Origin: Luteimonas padinae
GTDB taxonomy: Bacteria > Pseudomonadota > Gammaproteobacteria > Xanthomonadales > Xanthomonadaceae
Direction: 5' to 3'
Assembly: GCF_014652935.1 (NCBI RefSeq)
Contig: NZ_BMZT01000004.1
Location: 124,001 to 188,000, forward strand
DNA: 64,000 nucleotides
Positions within the stretch are counted from its first letter, which is position 1, and each line of letters opens with the position of its first letter. This document shows, piece by piece, positions 47,185 to 55,012 of this stretch. Position numbers and translations under genes: made by a program. A model generated the notes under the pieces. That model ran no database searches. It was given only the letters and a program-made list of their open reading frames with translations, and was not told the origin of the DNA.

Positions 47185-48573
47185 TTATGGCCCCAGATGG
47201 GCGCGCACGGCGTCGGCCACGCGCCGCGCCTGGCCGCGCAGCTCCGGCATCGCGATGGTCTCCCAAAGGTCGCCGATGCGCAGCGTGCCGAGCGTCCACA
47301 CGCCCGGCACCGGGACGCCATCGGCATCCAGCGGCACGCCCTCGCCGACCGTGGCCGCGCCCATGCGGTGCGGGCCGGGCCGCAGCAGCCCGCGCGCGCA
47401 CAGCCGGGCGGCCAGGCCGCTGCCGCCGTCGATCCGCTTGTCCATGCCGAGGGCGTTGACCACGACATCGGTGTCGAAGCGCCGCACGGCATCGCCGCCG
47501 CGCGGCCGCCAGGCGATCGCGGTCCGCGCGCCGGGTTCGATGGACACCAGGTGGCCCGCGAGTCGCTCGAGCTGGCCGGCCGCCGTGGCGGCGTCCAGCT
47601 GCGCCGCGACCTCCGGCGCGATCCGGTGGCGATGCACGTCCCAGTGCCGCACCAAGTGGCGCAGGAAGCGGGCCTGCGCGTGCGTATCCAGGCTCGTCCA
47701 CAGCGCCTGACCGTGCGGCCGCAGCGCATCCAGCGCCCCCTGCCAGGGCCGGCCCGCCGCTTCCTCGCTGGCGGCCAGCGCGCGCACCGCGCGGGTCCGC
47801 GCGCCGAGGTCCATCGCCAGCAGCCCGGCGATGTCGATCGCCGCCGCAGCCGCCGGCGCCGCGTGCGGCAGCGGCACCAGGCCGCGCCGCGACAGCGAGA
47901 CGATGCGCCCGCGGTGGCCGCTGGCGCGCAGCGTCAGGACCACGTCGACCATGCTCAGCCCGGCGCCCAGGATGCAGACATCGGCGTCCGGCGCGATCGC
48001 GGCGACCGCCGGATAGTCCCAGGCATCGACCGCTGCGACCGCCGCCGCAGCGGGATCGAGCGGCAGCCGCGCCGCGCGGTTGCCCACCGCCAGCACCACC
48101 GCCCTCGCCTGCAGGCGCGCGCCCGAGGCCAGCTCGACCTCGAAACCGTCCGCGGCCGGCGCCACGTCCACCGCGGTTCCGGCCACCCGCTGCACGCGCT
48201 CGCGCCCCGGCGCCGCGTCCAGGATCGCGGCGAGGTAGCGGGCATAGACCCTGCGCGGCGCGAAGCGCTGGCCGGGCTCGGCGGGATCCTCTCCGGCGCG
48301 CCCATCGTCGGCGCGCTCCGGCAGGGTGCGCAGGAACCGGACGAAATCGCCGGGGCTGTCGTCGAACGCGCTCATCCCGGCGGCGCGCACGTTGAGCAGG
48401 TGCTCCCCGCGCCGCGTGGCGTAGGCCACGCCCTCCCCGACCACCGGCGACGACTCCACCAGCGCCACCGACGGCGGCGCATCGCCGCGCGCGAGATGGG
48501 CGGAGACGAGCGTGCCGCTGGCGCCGCCGCCGATGACGACGACGTCGAAACGGGAAGGAACTGGACTGGACAC
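47185..48573 (-). CDS. FAD/NAD(P)-binding oxidoreductase (YdhS/COG4529-like)
   Basis: 462 aa from a GTG at 48573 that has a good upstream GGGGAT. FAD-binding GGGASG near residue 15 (VVVIGGGASGTLVSAHLA), family motif VGEGVAYATRRGEHLLNVRA, second dinucleotide motif DVCILGAGLSMVDVVLTL. Proteins of this class oxidise amines or act as uncharacterised reductases. The substrate is not evident. Upstream in-frame codons are arginine-rich and unlikely to be translated. Confidence 0.85.
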   Translation of the reverse strand: MSSPVPSRFDVVVIGGGASGTLVSAHLARGDAPPSVALVESSPVVGEGVAYATRRGEHLLNVRAAGMSAFDDSPGDFVRFLRTLPERADDGRAGEDPAEPGQRFAPRRVYARYLAAILDAAPGRERVQRVAGTAVDVAPAADGFEVELASGARLQARAVVLAVGNRAARLPLDPAAAAVAAVDAWDYPAVAAIAPDADVCILGAGLSMVDVVLTLRASGHRGRIVSLSRRGLVPLPHAAPAAAAAIDIAGLLAMDLGARTRAVRALAASEEAAGRPWQGALDALRPHGQALWTSLDTHAQARFLRHLVRHWDVHRHRIAPEVAAQLDAATAAGQLERLAGHLVSIEPGARTAIAWRPRGGDAVRRFDTDVVVNALGMDKRIDGGSGLAARLCARGLLRPGPHRMGAATVGEGVPLDADGVPVPGVWTLGTLRIGDLWETIAMPELRGQARRVADAVRAHLGP

Positions 48574-48671
48574 GCGATCCCCAGGCAGGGCCGGAAAGCG
48601 GCCAGTATCCCATCGGCGCGCGCGGCGCATCCACATCCGTCGCGGCCGCTGCGCTACGCTGCGCATCGCCC

Positions 48672-50441
48672 ATGACCCCAGACATGCTGCTTACTTTCCT
48701 CGTGCTCGCCGGCGCCGTGGCGCTGTTCGTCAGCGAAAAGATGCCGCCCGAAGTGGTGGCGATGCTGACGCTGGCCGCCCTGCTCACCCTGCGCCTGGTC
48801 AGCACCGAGGAGGCGCTGTCGGGCTTCAGCAGCCCCGCCACCGTGACCGTGGCCGCGATGTTCGTGCTCAGTGCGGGCCTGCAGCACAGCGGCTCGCTCA
48901 ACCGGCTGGGCGAAGCCATCGCGCGCATCCGCTGGGGCTGGTTGCTGGCGCTGGTGATGATGCTGCTGACCGCGGCGGTCTCGGCCTTCATCAACAACAC
49001 CGCCGCGGTGGCGGTGTTCCTGCCGCTGATCATCGCCGCCGCGGTGGCCAACAACCTGCCGCCGTCGAAGTTCCTGATCCCGCTGTCGTACGCAGCGCAG
49101 TTCGGCGGCGTCTGCACCCTGATCGGCACCTCGACCAACCTGCTGGTCGATTCGATGGCGCGGCAGGCGGGGCATGACGGCTTCACCATCTTCGAATTCA
49201 GCCGGCTGGGCCTCGTCTTCGTGGTCGCCGGCACGCTGTACCTGATGTTCGCGCGGCGCTTCCTGCTGCCCGACCTGGGCGTGCCGCAGCGGGCCGACAG
49301 CGGCCACGCCGGGCGCTACGTGGTCGAACTCGTGGTGCCCGACAGGTCGGGCGCCATCGGCAAGCGCGGCGCCGAGCTGCTGCCGCATGACATCGGCGAC
49401 GTGGTCCTGCTGGAGATCATCCGCGCGCGCAGCGTGCTGCCCTCACCGCGCGGCACCGACATCGAGGCCGGCGACCGCCTGCTGGTGCGTGGCAGCTGGC
49501 CCGACATCGAGGCGGCGCGACGCAAGCTCAGGCTCGCACACGACCACGTCGCCACCGACCTCGAGGACGATGTCGAGGACGGCCGGGTGTACGCCGAAGC
49601 CATGGTCGCGCCGGGCTCGCACCTGGTCGGGCTTTCGCTGGCCGATGTCCGCTTCGCCCACGTCTACCGGGCGCGCGTCCAGGGCCTGCACCGCCACCGC
49701 CTTTCGATCCGGCAGCCGCTCGACCAGGTGCCGCTGGCCGTGGGCGACGTGCTGCTGCTGGACGCGCCGGAAAGTGCGCTCGACCTGATGCGCGCCGACC
49801 CCGGGCTGGTGGTCATGGGCGAACGCGAACAGACGCGCACCTCGATCCGCCGCTCGCTGCTCGCGCTGGGCATCCTGACCGCGGTGGTGGCGGTGGCGGC
49901 CACCGGGCTGATGAGCATCGTCGCCTCGGCGATCATCGGCTGCTGCATGCTCCTGCTGCTGCGCGTGCTCAAGCCCGAGGAGGCCTATGCCGCCATCGAC
50001 TGGCGCGTGGTGCTGCTGCTGGCCGGCGTGCTGCCGCTGGGCATCGCGCTGCAGAACAGCGGTGCCGCGGCGCTGATCGCGGACTTCTCCATCGGGATGG
50101 TCGGCGGCCTGGGGCCGGTGGCGACGCTGGCGGTGATCTACGTCATGACGTCGCTCCTGACCGAGATCATGAGCAACAACGCCTCCGCCGCGCTGGTGGT
50201 GCCGATCGCGATCGCCACCGCGGAGTCGCTGGGCCTGGACAGCAAGCCCTTCCTGGTGGCGGTGGCCTTCTCGGCATCGACCAGCTTCGCCACGCCGATC
50301 AGCTACCAGACCAACACCATGGTCTATGCCGCGGGCGGCTACCGCTTCCGCGACTTCGTGAAGGTGGGGCTGCCGCTCAACCTCATCTTCATCGTGCTGG
50401 CGATCGTGCTGATCCCGCGCCATTTCCCCTTCCACGCATGA
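48672..50441 (+). CDS. SLC13/DASS family permease with two TrkA_C (RCK_C) domains
   Basis: 589 aa. Two halves of membrane helices (about 1-185 and 395-589) enclose a cytoplasmic insert with two RCK_C modules (about 210-290 and 300-375: LLVRGSWPDIEAARRKL, VPLAVGDVLLLDAPESAL). SLC13 motifs FINNTAAVAVFLPL and LTEIMSNNASAALVVPIA, and TLIGTSTNLLVDS, are intact. Likely a sodium-coupled anion (sulfate or dicarboxylate) carrier; the RCK domains may gate it by nucleotide binding. Divergent from the FAD-oxidoreductase gene; a TACGCT hexamer at 48655 may be its -10 box. Confidence 0.92.
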   Translation: MTPDMLLTFLVLAGAVALFVSEKMPPEVVAMLTLAALLTLRLVSTEEALSGFSSPATVTVAAMFVLSAGLQHSGSLNRLGEAIARIRWGWLLALVMMLLTAAVSAFINNTAAVAVFLPLIIAAAVANNLPPSKFLIPLSYAAQFGGVCTLIGTSTNLLVDSMARQAGHDGFTIFEFSRLGLVFVVAGTLYLMFARRFLLPDLGVPQRADSGHAGRYVVELVVPDRSGAIGKRGAELLPHDIGDVVLLEIIRARSVLPSPRGTDIEAGDRLLVRGSWPDIEAARRKLRLAHDHVATDLEDDVEDGRVYAEAMVAPGSHLVGLSLADVRFAHVYRARVQGLHRHRLSIRQPLDQVPLAVGDVLLLDAPESALDLMRADPGLVVMGEREQTRTSIRRSLLALGILTAVVAVAATGLMSIVASAIIGCCMLLLLRVLKPEEAYAAIDWRVVLLLAGVLPLGIALQNSGAAALIADFSIGMVGGLGPVATLAVIYVMTSLLTEIMSNNASAALVVPIAIATAESLGLDSKPFLVAVAFSASTSFATPISYQTNTMVYAAGGYRFRDFVKVGLPLNLIFIVLAIVLIPRHFPFHA

Positions 50442-50665
50442 AGGCGCTCCACCGGATCGTCGGCGTGTTGATGGTCGTGGGCGGCTGCGCCGGCGCGATC
50501 GCCTGCGCGTGGGCGCTGGTCGATCCGTCGATCATGGCGGCGCCGACTCCGCTGGGCGCCTTCGAACCGCCATCGCCGCGCTGGCGGGCCGCGCTGGGAC
50601 TGGTGGTGTCGATCGGCCTGGTACTGTTCGGCAGCGGCCGGCTCCGCCACCGGGAGCTGCCATGA
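50438..50665 (+). CDS. small hypothetical membrane protein coupled to the SLC13 gene
   Basis: 75 aa with two helices (RIVGVLMVVGGCAGAIACAWALV and RAALGLVVSIGLVLFGSG). The ATG overlaps the SLC13 stop (ATGA), the strongest sign that it is translated. No family recognised; could be an accessory subunit of the carrier, an inference from coupling only. Confidence 0.65.
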   Translation: MKALHRIVGVLMVVGGCAGAIACAWALVDPSIMAAPTPLGAFEPPSPRWRAALGLVVSIGLVLFGSGRLRHRELP

Positions 50666-50707
50666 GCGGGCGCGCGGCCGGTTCCTGAACCGGACCACCG
50701 CGCCGCC

Positions 50708-50759
50708 TTGGAACGGTCGCGCCGGGCGCGGATAATGCCGGTGTAACCGTTTACACCGG
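50708..50759 (+). promoter_or_regulatory. sigma-70 promoter with palindromic operator
   Basis: TTGGAA (50708-50713), a 17 bp spacer, GATAAT (50731-50736). Immediately after it a perfect palindrome CCGGTGTAA-CCGT-TTACACCGG (50738-50759) covers the expected transcription start. The core TGTAACCGTTTACA resembles operators of LacI/GalR-type repressors (consensus-like TGTAAnCGnTTACA). A GGAG at 50757-50760 is the likely ribosome site for the gene at 50771. Confidence 0.7.
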
Positions 50760-50770
50760 AGTCCGACGCC

Positions 50771-51431
50771 ATGCTTGCGGCCCTCTGGCTGGCCCTTGCC
50801 GCACCGCCCGTGTTCATCGCGCCCTTGCCGGACTCCCCCGGCGAGCCGGCGGCGGTCGCGCTGGCGGCGGGCCGGGCCGACCTGCGCCGCCCCTGCTACC
50901 GGCTCGTGTGCGAGGACGCTTCCTGGCAGGCGCCGAACCGGTTCACCCGCATCGAGCAGGCCAGGGTGCCCGGCAGCATCGACCCGCTGGCGAAAATCCG
51001 CATGCCGGTGCTCGCGGCGCGCCGCTATCCGCTGTACTCGCCGGCCTCGCGCCGCGACTGGCGCGTCACCCACGGCAGCCATTCGCGCTTCACCGCCGGC
51101 TTCGGCTACGAAGCGGTGCGCACGCCCGACACCAACGTACGCCTCGAGTTCGGCACCGGCTACCGCCTGCAGCCCTACGCCGACTACGGCACGGCCATGG
51201 AGGGCCCGATCGCCCGCGGCAGGCTGGAGCTGCGGCAGAACATCGCCGACCGCGCGCTGCTCACCCGGGAAGTTCAACACCACCACCCGCCAGGTGATCG
51301 GCCTGCACCTGGAGCTGCTGCCGCAGTGGACGCTGCAGTCGAACTTCGAACTGCGCCACGACAGCGCCGGCAACGGCGGCAGCGGCGCGACGGACACCGA
51401 AAGTTCGCTCAACCTGCGCTACCGCTTCTAG
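50771..51431 (+). pseudogene. DUF481-like outer-membrane protein, single-base frameshift
   Basis: The first frame from ATG 50771 encodes a signal peptide (MLAALWLALAAPPVFIA) and a beta-strand-rich domain (HSRFTAGFGYEAVRTPDTNV, FGTGYRLQPYADYGTAMEG, LELRQNIADRALLTR). At 51266-51269 an extra G in CCCGGG shifts the frame, and the natural continuation KFNTTTRQVIGLHLELLPQW, ending in LNLRYRF and TAG at 51429-51431, is in the next frame. That ending, with a terminal phenylalanine, is what outer-membrane barrels require. Removing one G restores about 219 aa of DUF481-like sequence. The unbroken reading beyond 51275 in the first frame is a shadow. Confidence 0.75.
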
Positions 51432-51461
51432 CCCGCCGCGCAAGCGGCTGCAGGAGCAGCT

Positions 51462-51550
51462 GTAGGAGCGGCTACAGCCGCGACCACGACCGCCATCGCC
51501 TCCACCCGCTTTTCCGCCGCGAAACCGGTCGCGGCTATAGCCGCTCCTAC
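51462..51550. repeat. REP-like palindromic repeat, copy 4
   Basis: Arms 51462-51485 (GTAGGAGCGGCTACAGCCGC...) and 51527-51550 are inverted complements with one or two differences. The hemC stop codon (TAG at 51549-51547, minus strand) falls inside the GTAGGAGC end of the right arm. Confidence 0.87.
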
Positions 51551-52470
51551 AGAGTGCCGGGCGCGGGGAGGAATTCGCCGGCGCCGGCGGCCAGCAGCTT
51601 GGCCGCCACGTCGCGACCGAGGACATCCGGCGCCGACGCCGGGCCCGCCGCCTCCGCCCGCACCGCACGGCCATCGCTCGCCGACCCCACCAGCCCCTGC
51701 AGGTGCAGCGCATCGCCGTCCAGCCGCGCGAACGCCGCCACCGGCACGTGGCAGCTGCCGTGCAGCGCGAGGTTCAGCGCGCGCTCGGCGCCCGCGCTGG
51801 TGCGCGTGGGCGCGTGGTCGAGCGCGCGGCACAGGCCCATCACCGCGGCATCGTCGCCGCGGCATTCGATCGCGATCACGCCCTGCGCCGGCGCCGGCAG
51901 CCAGCCCGGCGCATCCAGCCGCGCACGGATGCGGGCGTCGAGCCCGAGCCGCTGCAGCCCCGCGCAGGCGAGGATGATCGCGTCGTACTCGCCGGCATCG
52001 ATCTTCGCCAGGCGCGTGTTGACGTTGCCGCGCAGGTCGCGGATCTCCAGGTCCGGCCGCAGCGCGCGCAGCTGCGCCTGGCGCCGCAGCGACGAGGTGC
52101 CGACGCAGGCGCCCGGCGGCAGCGCCTCGAAGCTGGCGAACTGGTTGCTGATGAAGGCGTCGGCGTGGTCGGCGCGTTCGAGGAACGCCGGCAGCGCGAA
52201 CGGCGCATCGACCTCCATCGGCACGTCCTTGAGCGAATGCACCGCGCAGTCGGCCTCGCCGCGCAGCATCGCCAGCTCCAGCTCCTTCAGGAACAGGCCC
52301 TTGCCGCCGATCGCAGACAGCGAGCGGTCGAGCACCTCGTCGCCGCGCGTGGACATGGGCACCAGCACGACCTCGAGGCCAGGATGCGCGGCGCGGAGCA
52401 GGTCGGCGACGTGTTCGCTCTGCCAGAGGGCGAGCGGGCTCTTGCGGGTGGCGATGCGGAGGGTGGTCAT
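51547..52470 (-). CDS. hemC: porphobilinogen deaminase (hydroxymethylbilane synthase)
   Basis: 307 aa. Dipyrromethane-binding cysteine C240 ([15 protein letters not shown]), [19 protein letters not shown] and GNVNTRL motifs all present. Assembles four porphobilinogens into hydroxymethylbilane for haem and sirohaem. Lies 24 bp downstream of a LytTR response regulator, the algR-hemC arrangement known from Pseudomonas. hemD is not next to it here; a REP element ends the gene. Confidence 0.97.
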   Translation of the reverse strand: MTTLRIATRKSPLALWQSEHVADLLRAAHPGLEVVLVPMSTRGDEVLDRSLSAIGGKGLFLKELELAMLRGEADCAVHSLKDVPMEVDAPFALPAFLERADHADAFISNQFASFEALPPGACVGTSSLRRQAQLRALRPDLEIRDLRGNVNTRLAKIDAGEYDAIILACAGLQRLGLDARIRARLDAPGWLPAPAQGVIAIECRGDDAAVMGLCRALDHAPTRTSAGAERALNLALHGSCHVPVAAFARLDGDALHLQGLVGSASDGRAVRAEAAGPASAPDVLGRDVAAKLLAAGAGEFLPAPGTL

Positions 52471-52494
52471 GCGGGGATTATCCCCGACCCGCGG

Positions 52495-53226
52495 TCAAAA
52501 CTGCCGCAGCACCTCGCGCAGAGGCGCCACGCAGCGCCGGCTGACCTCCAGCGGCTCCCGCCCGTGGCGCAGGATCGCGTGCACGTGCCCTTCCGGATCA
52601 CGGCGCAGCTCCACCAGTTCGTGCCGGGCCACCAGGCAGTTGCGGTGGATGCGCAGGAAGCGGTCACCGAACTCCTCCTCCAGCGACTTCAGCGACTCCT
52701 CGATCAGGTCCTCGCCGCGGGCGTGGTGCACCACCACGTACTTCTCCTCGGCCTGCAGGTAGTGGATGTCCTCGATCGGGATCAGGCGCAGGCTGCCGCG
52801 CAGGCGCGCGCACAGGTGCGTGCGGCGCTTGCCGTCGCCGGCATCGGCTCGGCCGCGTTCCAGCCCGGCGGTGAAGGTGCGCACGCGCTCGAGCGCGGCC
52901 TGCAGGCGCTCGGCGCGCACCGGCTTCACCAGGTAGTCGACCGCGGCGGCGTCGAAGGCCGACAGCGCGTGCGCGTCGTAGGCAGTGCAGAACACCACCG
53001 CCGGGCGCGGTTCGAAGGCCGCCAGGTGGCGCGCGGCCTCGAGGCCGTCGATGCCGGGCATGGCGATGTCGAGCAGCACCAGGTCGGGTTCGTGTTCGGC
53101 GCAGGCCTGCAGGGCGGTGCGGCCGTCTCCGGCCTCGGCCACCACCACGATGTCGGCATGGGCCGCGAGCAGGCTGCGCAGGCGCTCGCGGGCCAGCGGT
53201 TCGTCGTCGGCGATGACCACCTTCAT
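52495..53226 (-). CDS. algR: LytTR-family response regulator (AlgR-like)
   Basis: 243 aa. Receiver domain with D7/D8, phosphoacceptor D53 (LLLDIAMPG) and K102 (LVKPVRAERL), then a LytTR DNA-binding domain (about 140-243: IPIEDIHYLQAEEKYVVVHH, RFLRIHRNCLVARHELVEL). Partner kinase gene overlaps it upstream (ATGA). In Pseudomonas AlgR controls alginate and type IV pili; in xanthomonads the equivalent targets are not fixed by sequence. The symbol rests on synteny with hemC and family membership. Confidence 0.88.
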   Translation of the reverse strand: MKVVIADDEPLARERLRSLLAAHADIVVVAEAGDGRTALQACAEHEPDLVLLDIAMPGIDGLEAARHLAAFEPRPAVVFCTAYDAHALSAFDAAAVDYLVKPVRAERLQAALERVRTFTAGLERGRADAGDGKRRTHLCARLRGSLRLIPIEDIHYLQAEEKYVVVHHARGEDLIEESLKSLEEEFGDRFLRIHRNCLVARHELVELRRDPEGHVHAILRHGREPLEVSRRCVAPLREVLRQF

Positions 53227-54284
53227 GCGGTCCTCCTTCCGCTCCCCAGCGGCAGCTCGAGCTCGCAGGCATAGTAGCCCGCGTCCCAGCCGCAGGCCAT
53301 GCGCGCACGCGGCCCGAAGGCGTAGCCGATGCGGTGGGCGATGCTGCGCTGCGCATGGCCCGCGCCGTGCACGCCCCGCGCGCCCGGGGACTCCGGCGGC
53401 AGCGACGGATTGCGCACGCCGAGCCGCAGGAGCTCGCCATCCGCCTCGAGGATGATCTCCACCGTCCCGCCTTCGGGGAGCCGCGAAATGCCGTGCAGCA
53501 CCGCGTTCTCCAGCAGCGGCTGCAGCACCAGCCGCGGCATCGGCAGGTCCCAGGGCAGCGGCTCGTGGCGGCGCCACTGCACGCGCAGGCGCTCGCCCAG
53601 GCGCAGCTGCTCGATGCCCAGGTAGTGCTCGGACAGCCGCACTTCCTCGGCGAGCGAGGAGTCGTCCTCGCCCGCGCCGAGCGCGGCGCGGAACAGGTCC
53701 GACAGGTCCAGCACCGCGCGCTCGGCCACGTCCGGATCCCGGCGCAGCAGGCTGGCGATCATGTTCATGCTGTTGAACAGGAAGTGCGGGCGGATCCGCG
53801 CCTGCAGGGCATCGGCCTCGGCGCGCGCATGCGCGGCCAGCTGCGCCTGCCAGCGGTCGATGACGTAGAAGTAGCGCAAGGCCAGCGCGGTGATCAGCGT
53901 GACCACGCCGGCCGACCCGGTCACGAAGCGCATGGCCGACGGCCACTCGCCGGCATCCCCCACGCTCGCGAACAGCGCATGCACGATCGCCGCGACCGCC
54001 GCCGCCACGGCCGCGGCCAGCGCCACCGCGAGCAGCGCGCCGGTGCGCCGCGGCAGCCGCGACAGGGCGCGGCGCGACACGCACAGCAGCACCGACACCG
54101 AGAGCGCCATCCACAGCGCGAAGCCGCTGGTCGACAGCATGCGCGGCAGGTCCCAGTGCGAGCCGGCGTCCGGCACCAGTACCACGACGATGACCACCAG
54201 CTGGGCGATGCCGAGCATCGCCGCCAGCCGCGGCAGCCGGCACAGGTCCGGCAGCCAGGGCTCGTCGGCGCGCCGTTCGCCCAT
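53223..54284 (-). CDS. algZ: LytS-type sensor histidine kinase (AlgZ-like)
   Basis: 353 aa. About four membrane helices within 20-140, then His_kinase domain with phosphoacceptor H167 (RIRPHFLFNSMNMIASLL) and HATPase motifs LQPLLENAVLHGI and GVRNPSLPP. Short glycine box is atypical (GARGVHGAGHAQRSIAHR), as often in this class. Works with the regulator encoded next. Confidence 0.9.
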   Translation of the reverse strand: MGERRADEPWLPDLCRLPRLAAMLGIAQLVVIVVVLVPDAGSHWDLPRMLSTSGFALWMALSVSVLLCVSRRALSRLPRRTGALLAVALAAAVAAAVAAIVHALFASVGDAGEWPSAMRFVTGSAGVVTLITALALRYFYVIDRWQAQLAAHARAEADALQARIRPHFLFNSMNMIASLLRRDPDVAERAVLDLSDLFRAALGAGEDDSSLAEEVRLSEHYLGIEQLRLGERLRVQWRRHEPLPWDLPMPRLVLQPLLENAVLHGISRLPEGGTVEIILEADGELLRLGVRNPSLPPESPGARGVHGAGHAQRSIAHRIGYAFGPRARMACGWDAGYYACELELPLGSGRRTA

Positions 54285-54287
54285 CGC

Positions 54288-54956
54288 TCAGCCCGCGTCG
54301 AAGCGCTTCGCCAGCCAGTCGCCGAGGTCGCGGATCTCCTCGGCGCAGACCGAGTGCGGCATCGGGTAGGCATGCCACTCGACCTCGAAGCCGAGCTCGC
54401 GCAGCAGCGCCGCACTCTGCTGGCCGGCCTGGAACGGGACCACGGGGTCCTGGCTGCCGTGGGCCATGAACACCGGCTGCCGCTCGGCACCCACCGCCAG
54501 CGCCGCGCGCGCCTTCGGCGCCGCGGGGACGTAGGTCGACAGCGCGACGAGGCCGCCCAGCGGATCGGCGCTGCGCAGGCCGGCCGCCAGCGTGACCGCG
54601 CCGCCCTGCGAGAAGCCGGCGAGGATGATCCGCGAGCGCGGCACTCCGCGCTCCACTTCGCGCGCGACCAGGGCTTCGACCTGCTCCACCGACTGGCTGA
54701 CGCCGGACTCGTCGGCGCGGTTGGCCAGGTCGATGTCGACGATGTCGTACCAGGCGCGCATCGGCACGCCGTTGTTGATCGTCACCGGGCGCACCGGCGC
54801 ATGCGGGAACACGAAGCGCAACGCCGGCCAGCCGCGGCGCAGCAGTTCGGGGACGATCGGCACGAAGTCGTGGCCGTCGGCGCCCAGGCCGTGCAGCCAG
54901 AGGATGCTCCAGGACGGCTGGGGACCCGTCTCGCGCTCGATGCATTCCAGCAGCAT
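54288..54956 (-). CDS. carboxylesterase/phospholipase family alpha-beta hydrolase
   Basis: 222 aa from the ATG at 54956, which has GAGG five bases upstream and matches the family N-terminus. Catalytic triad S116 (GFSQGG), D170 (HGSQDPVVPF), H201 (MPHSV). Oxyanion segment LHGLGADGHD. Hydrolyses short acyl esters; lysophospholipase or acyl-protein thioesterase activity is possible. Ends 3 bp before the algZ-like start, so probably first gene of that operon. Confidence 0.92.
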   Translation of the reverse strand: MLLECIERETGPQPSWSILWLHGLGADGHDFVPIVPELLRRGWPALRFVFPHAPVRPVTINNGVPMRAWYDIVDIDLANRADESGVSQSVEQVEALVAREVERGVPRSRIILAGFSQGGAVTLAAGLRSADPLGGLVALSTYVPAAPKARAALAVGAERQPVFMAHGSQDPVVPFQAGQQSAALLRELGFEVEWHAYPMPHSVCAEEIRDLGDWLAKRFDAG

Positions 54957-55012
54957 GGCAACCTCGTGGACCGGGCGCGCCATTATGCATGGGGCGCGCC
55001 CGCGCCTCCGGG

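Noticed and set aside
51275-52762. Long plus-strand open frame continuing the gene at 50771 to a 663-residue protein
   Set aside because: It is antisense to hemC and part of the response regulator, its composition is Arg/Ser/Pro-rich shadow sequence, and the true continuation lies in the next frame.
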